In this document: positions 62,001 through 64,000 of the stretch, piece by piece
Layout: each line of letters opens with the position of its first letter
Numbering within the stretch: position 1 is the stretch's first letter
Source: Tritrichomonas musculus
Lineage: Eukaryota > Parabasalia > Tritrichomonadida > Tritrichomonadidae
Reading direction: 5' to 3'
DNA: 64,000 nt
Assembly (NCBI GenBank): GCA_039105265.1
Contig: JAPFFF010000001.1
Span: 7,564,001-7,628,000, forward strand
Program-made: the position numbers and the translations under genes
Notes under the pieces: generated by a model
Told to the model about the DNA's origin: nothing
What the model saw: the letters and a program-made list of their open reading frames with translations, nothing else
Database searches by the model: none

Positions 62001-64000
62001 CTTTTTCTTCATCCGTCATTAAAATGAATAAACAAGAAGAAATTAATGATAATGATGTTGAATAATGTGCTTGCGCTATTTCATTTCTTTTAATAAAAAG
62101 ATGCTTAATCATATGTTTAATCGATTTAAAAGCAAGTTTATAATTGCACTTTTGAAGAGCTAAAATAAACTTAGAATAGAAAATCATTAATGAATTTGAT
62201 AAATTGATCTCTGGAATATCAATGATCATGTTGCATAAAATAGACAACATTACATCGATCTCGTGAAAAATGAACTCTTGTGTCGACTTGCCAGGTTTAT
62301 CAGAGATCATTTGATAAGTAGTGATGTAAGTGATGATTCTACGTGATGCAATAAAACGACTAATCATGTAAGTTGAATAAGTGATATTAATTTCACTTCT
62401 CAAAATTTCATTTAATAAATTCAGACCTGTAGCAATGCTTTCCTTAGCAATTTCAGTTGAATCAATAAACTTGAAACAATCTTGAGCTCCATATTTATTC
62501 AAGATTAAATTTTGAATAAGTTTCTTTGCTTTTGAAAATATACTTTCAAAGTTGTTTTCATCATAATTAAATAATGGATTTATACAGATTAAAAAAATGC
62601 ATTTTTCTTTCAATAATTTGATGTATTTTGGATAGTTTTCTTTCAATTTAAGAAGTTCAATGTTGTCAATACTACTTGTATTTTCATTCTTAGCAAGTGG
62701 CAAATTATTTTGTTCATCAACTGATGATTCTTTATTTTGATTCTGTCTTTCATTGGCTTGAATTGTTTTCTGACGAGATTGTTGTAATTCACGTCGAATT
62801 CGATATATAAATTCCATTGTGTGATGAATGATTGTTGATATTTTTGGTGATTCATTATTTTTCAATTGATTAATTAATTCAAGAACTTCATCAGCAAATT
62901 TAAATTGTTTCATCATTGCTGCAAAAATGATCCTTTCTGTGTATCTTTCTTCATTAGTTAAACGTTTGCTTAAATTTATTTTTGGCTTTAAATACAAAAA
63001 GTCAAATAACATTGAAATTTCATTATCTTCATCAATTGAAAGTAATTTCAAATAAATATCAATTGTTTTCTCATCAAATCCATCTAATTTAGATATGATT
63101 GCTTTCTTCTGACTTAAAATAGAATTGTTTTGACTTGTTGAATCATCAATTAAAATAGACAAAACATCAGAAATCATTCTTTCATTAATTTTTGTCTTTA
63201 AAGTTGCATTAATAAAGAACAAATATTTCATTACTTCGTTCAAATCAATGCTACTATTGAAGTCAGATCTCATGAAATCAATGTAAGCTGTATAAATCTC
63301 AAAGAAAATGTAATAAACAAAATCAAAACCTTTCTTGTCAGGACTAATTAAATTAATATCGTTTGAATGGCATTGTTTAAAGACACTTATGAATTTAGAC
63401 ATAAGATTATGAATATAGAAGAGTAAAGTGTGAGTGATCTTTTTATATTCGCATAAAGGATGAACTAACATTAGCCATTTTCTAAATAATGCAACAAAAA
63501 CAGAATTGGGCAAAAGTCTTGTCAAATAATCAGTCGGTGTTTCTAAATAAGCAGTCATGCATTCAATCAATGATTGTGAATAATTAAAGAAAAAATTCCG
63601 TAAATTTTCTTGTTGTTCAGTTAAATTAGAATGTTTGACAATAACTATTCTTCTCATCTCACTAACCAAACAGAATTGTAACTTACTGATAAAGATGTAA
63701 ATGACTGATGGATAAGGGACGTTATTTTTAATCAATTTATTCAAAATTGGTATGATTGTGTTTCCATATGTTTCTTGTGAAAAACTGTATTCAAACAAGT
63801 TCAATGCTGTCAAATATTGAATGGCAAAAAAGATCAAATCAGGTGAAATTGAAAACATCTTTTTGTACAGTGTTGAAAAAGTGTCAAGTAAAGAATTATA
63901 ACCATATCTAAAAAGTACAGAAAAAGATGTAATCAATGTTAATGATACAGAAACATGTAAGAACTTCAAACTTTCATTATTTAAAATATAATTTAAAACT
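56008..64000 (-). CDS. Giant HECT-type E3 ubiquitin ligase, N-terminus beyond right edge (>2,660 aa)
   Basis: The frame stays open to the right edge with no ATG near it, so the start lies outside the window. The C-terminal 360 residues are a HECT domain: WKVTLVDESGFDAGGPGREV, YHFIGVFLGVCIRSSIVQRI, LTQRGRFEKVTL and finally LPTASTCFNQLHIPEY. The catalytic Cys lies 32 residues from the C-terminus, and the tail ends TGTFENR. HECT ligases take ubiquitin from an E2 onto this Cys and pass it to substrates. The upstream 2,200 residues are mainly helical solenoid (HEAT/ARM-like), with a beta-rich stretch in the middle that could be SPRY-like (EIDFNENLGIGVHCFSINQN) and an Asn/Asp low-complexity insert (coding for NNNNNNDNEND, near 59950-60015). 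The subfamily is not clear. Confidence 0.9.
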   Translation of the reverse strand, partial: VLNYILNNESLKFLHVSVSLTLITSFSVLFRYGYNSLLDTFSTLYKKMFSISPDLIFFAIQYLTALNLFEYSFSQETYGNTIIPILNKLIKNNVPYPSVIYIFISKLQFCLVSEMRRIVIVKHSNLTEQQENLRNFFFNYSQSLIECMTAYLETPTDYLTRLLPNSVFVALFRKWLMLVHPLCEYKKITHTLLFYIHNLMSKFISVFKQCHSNDINLISPDKKGFDFVYYIFFEIYTAYIDFMRSDFNSSIDLNEVMKYLFFINATLKTKINERMISDVLSILIDDSTSQNNSILSQKKAIISKLDGFDEKTIDIYLKLLSIDEDNEISMLFDFLYLKPKINLSKRLTNEERYTERIIFAAMMKQFKFADEVLELINQLKNNESPKISTIIHHTMEFIYRIRRELQQSRQKTIQANERQNQNKESSVDEQNNLPLAKNENTSSIDNIELLKLKENYPKYIKLLKEKCIFLICINPLFNYDENNFESIFSKAKKLIQNLILNKYGAQDCFKFIDSTEIAKESIATGLNLLNEILRSEINITYSTYMISRFIASRRIITYITTYQMISDKPGKSTQEFIFHEIDVMLSILCNMIIDIPEINLSNSLMIFYSKFILALQKCNYKLAFKSIKHMIKHLFIKRNEIAQAHYSTSLSLISSCLFILMTDEEKDENVNKSLEKQQLMESLKEIIYNKNELIDPELLSITKLLLYSGMTRPFNTFTLLEYLKDCDINYYHSGFHLLADLIHEESPSDKKKIFDFILNEIGTICCGGKTVFMNKMKLINEIDLKKTIINNNDNKLRKIKTPNLILNVCNYLILVCRSCLVKDVEITTENRVETRNTLINLFNEIISQIFDITNFTRQVAVFAVLSNSINSFRKNSIFKFITNNSIYYISDININDQAFFCWHLPIHEKSKPRWISRTNELLPISFLPFTPEMYDQKTLLIPFFKHALTKNSSYKDTLLNFFVLSSLTSYLSSKDFVQAFIKYISKISKLDSQSSASKKKNNIFNITRITFSENKEMFIYLLNQHLTQKSSGFLHINKPEPYFHLISPADILSYSSKDTSSKSIYDKGKENLDFHFGSNSNFPILINRKEIKFNKNNYLGFHSFATSVLHMKQPSFLEIDFNENLGIGVHCFSINQNLSSLYLVSGVTKRIIFNSYPIKRIPKMSSMNRITIEFNPLSKRATVFDNNSLKIHSIKMSSSMACFVIYSFSNKKTIKYKLSHIPAQRSMISSDAAKYLCPFSGQFLFKRQKRPVFNKESETEEKKELDEFLKMFPVKTINDNFTNPSDNAGDICFKQNMSDSMFEQIDDLKPTKFYSNEENNETTESNQPANNNNNNNDNENDNNDNENNNLNANDNATRRRRRHSRRKSIYIENIDKNPFLIYPQSILQECSGSLNIKKLIDIENFPIRIIHNKSSIRFSRLENSSNISTITQIPVYYSTHSSNTFSLLSRFDDKNDNLIKIDSMNGDVLPLTEKLWPVFQLMPIHPINYHILTTELINFFATGYVTNYRHESINRIFYRAFSLNIIPIPSLLELFSFDQSKLLEYTIYLILYIEPIKVKMISECISPIDFNMSILDQNSTTSSKYHQKKLAVNSIFSYFEQKEIFPKIIKKWFKLLQKQFQDFGCHFVSSHHPLATIVPSAALKESSTPLSSEYTVLKATLNGMKFIRVPLASQLIVFKSGFSHNSPVVANVQIPSKSTNSIDSVDSYDSLELSNNIILVEGDSVIITSDDSCTLDDFGVIILPIFSTSNESLFDSFFNFIVSIKYFVIFLSKHLTELSENNNENDALYQKIYTYRTKIYEMFIDSFLMESPFFFNFAPDILTFFQIKLPLNGSDQYPEFTMKLMLLATYTDIKKFPIVENFLKRQQTMWDERMVIPLKLFFPEFLSNSDKSNISAILNSNQSFLAENENDNENTNLNSSDFNTYNNFGLPSPPIPDLLDLDSDLSQATINIKRAMKPRSSIVGYPFHLIIQMWAYYAALLPPFKYKVLSKKLIKVKFSNRNETADDNCKSFKYSPSEVEFICGLQIKPKVRYAFDKEMTNGVTEFSKNCRIYLPGEIRTVFIEMQDNLDFSTFHFAFRAVSTYSIDNDISASQSFSIDADIDSDLFAEYDILPPDLFIKKYREKFISDLKKLVEIGTSEDEKLLSCFPISKFLKDEISLKIDPILLLKEDVDFRSVETRRNQANNSDKEENVFVHSYCDGFLPLLCLRSSLLLAFNWLLYNDKISFDDNPALKPLCHSMSLLLSIKKFNQLIDAQSNDEQCDVTVDRKIGLEVRSGTSDKLSMTIIAQVSRMYKNSQVFRCRGDKPWKVTLVDESGFDAGGPGREVLSEISNDIASVNCGLFVPTPDSRTGHTNDVCLIPVSDPRLLSKETQMQYHFIGVFLGVCIRSSIVQRINFAPLVWNFLATGTLSIDDIFEIDNQYKHLITSLEEVMNNYKKENEKGVPQKTEEDFQELFDLKFVVTNSKGEEVPLTQRGRFEKVTLANCSDYISMANEFRLNEIRPNLEEMRDGLWENLNIKPPAFVSGKLLENAACGTKELTYEALKRIITFNNVPYNQQQFILKVIKNFSSKERSLFLKFITGRVLLPRLEIIQDEISSTKNGSNSKMIDDFIIKVDKMKGQIDKLPTASTCFNQLHIPEYSSYDKAKEMISIAIKYTGTFENR

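Overview
The window looks like a piece of a parabasalid (trichomonad) nuclear genome, most probably Tritrichomonas or a close relative. The reasons are the very AT-rich intergenic DNA, almost all genes in single uninterrupted frames, one intron with the trichomonad 5' splice signal GTATGT, a protein that looks like an initiator-binding-domain transcription factor (a trichomonad family), CARMIL-like leucine-rich repeat proteins, a caspase-like C14 protein and a very large HECT ligase. The genus is inferred; no rRNA or other species marker is present. The standard code with ATG starts fits every gene.

Layout. 0-13.2 kb: the start of a cut-off gene, a helical-repeat protein, a Rab GTPase, a 1,506-residue LRR protein with a long charged tail, a small unknown protein, a GHMP sugar kinase and a coiled-coil protein. 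13.5-24.2 kb: a SAPS-domain (PP6 regulatory) protein, a TTAA-flanked MITE, a TA-flanked element with C-rich and G-rich blocks, a broken ankyrin gene, a stand-alone nucleoplasmin-like protein, a TMEM181/Wntless-like membrane protein and an IRE/MAST/Rim15-type kinase split by a 366-bp intron. 24.3-37.3 kb is almost gene-free and rich in mobile elements: one apparently intact Tc1/mariner element and its deletion derivative, a 14/17-bp minisatellite with a 59-bp higher-order period, and a nest of non-autonomous DNA transposons. 38.4-64 kb returns to genes: an Asn/Gln-rich unknown, a MEMO1 homologue, the IBD-like factor, a second CARMIL-like protein, another element with 8-bp target duplications, a BAR-like protein, an RBBP9-like hydrolase, a caspase-like protein whose catalytic histidine is replaced, a 1,217-residue coiled coil and a HECT ligase that runs off the right edge.

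The best observation is at 31.7-37.3 kb. Two copies of one 8-bp-TSD element lie in opposite orientation. One is uninterrupted (860 bp). The other carries four separate insertions of other elements (target duplications ATT, TTAA, TTAA and an 8-mer). Removing the insertions and their duplications leaves 858 bp, and the sister copy preserves the empty site of each insertion. Four transposition events and their target duplications can therefore be read from one stretch of DNA.

The genes do not form operons or one pathway. They are single housekeeping and regulatory genes (vesicle traffic, actin/membrane scaffolds, phosphatase and kinase control, ubiquitination, transcription initiation) separated by element-bearing spacers. 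I saw no virus-derived or retroelement sequence, no rRNA and no convincing tRNA.
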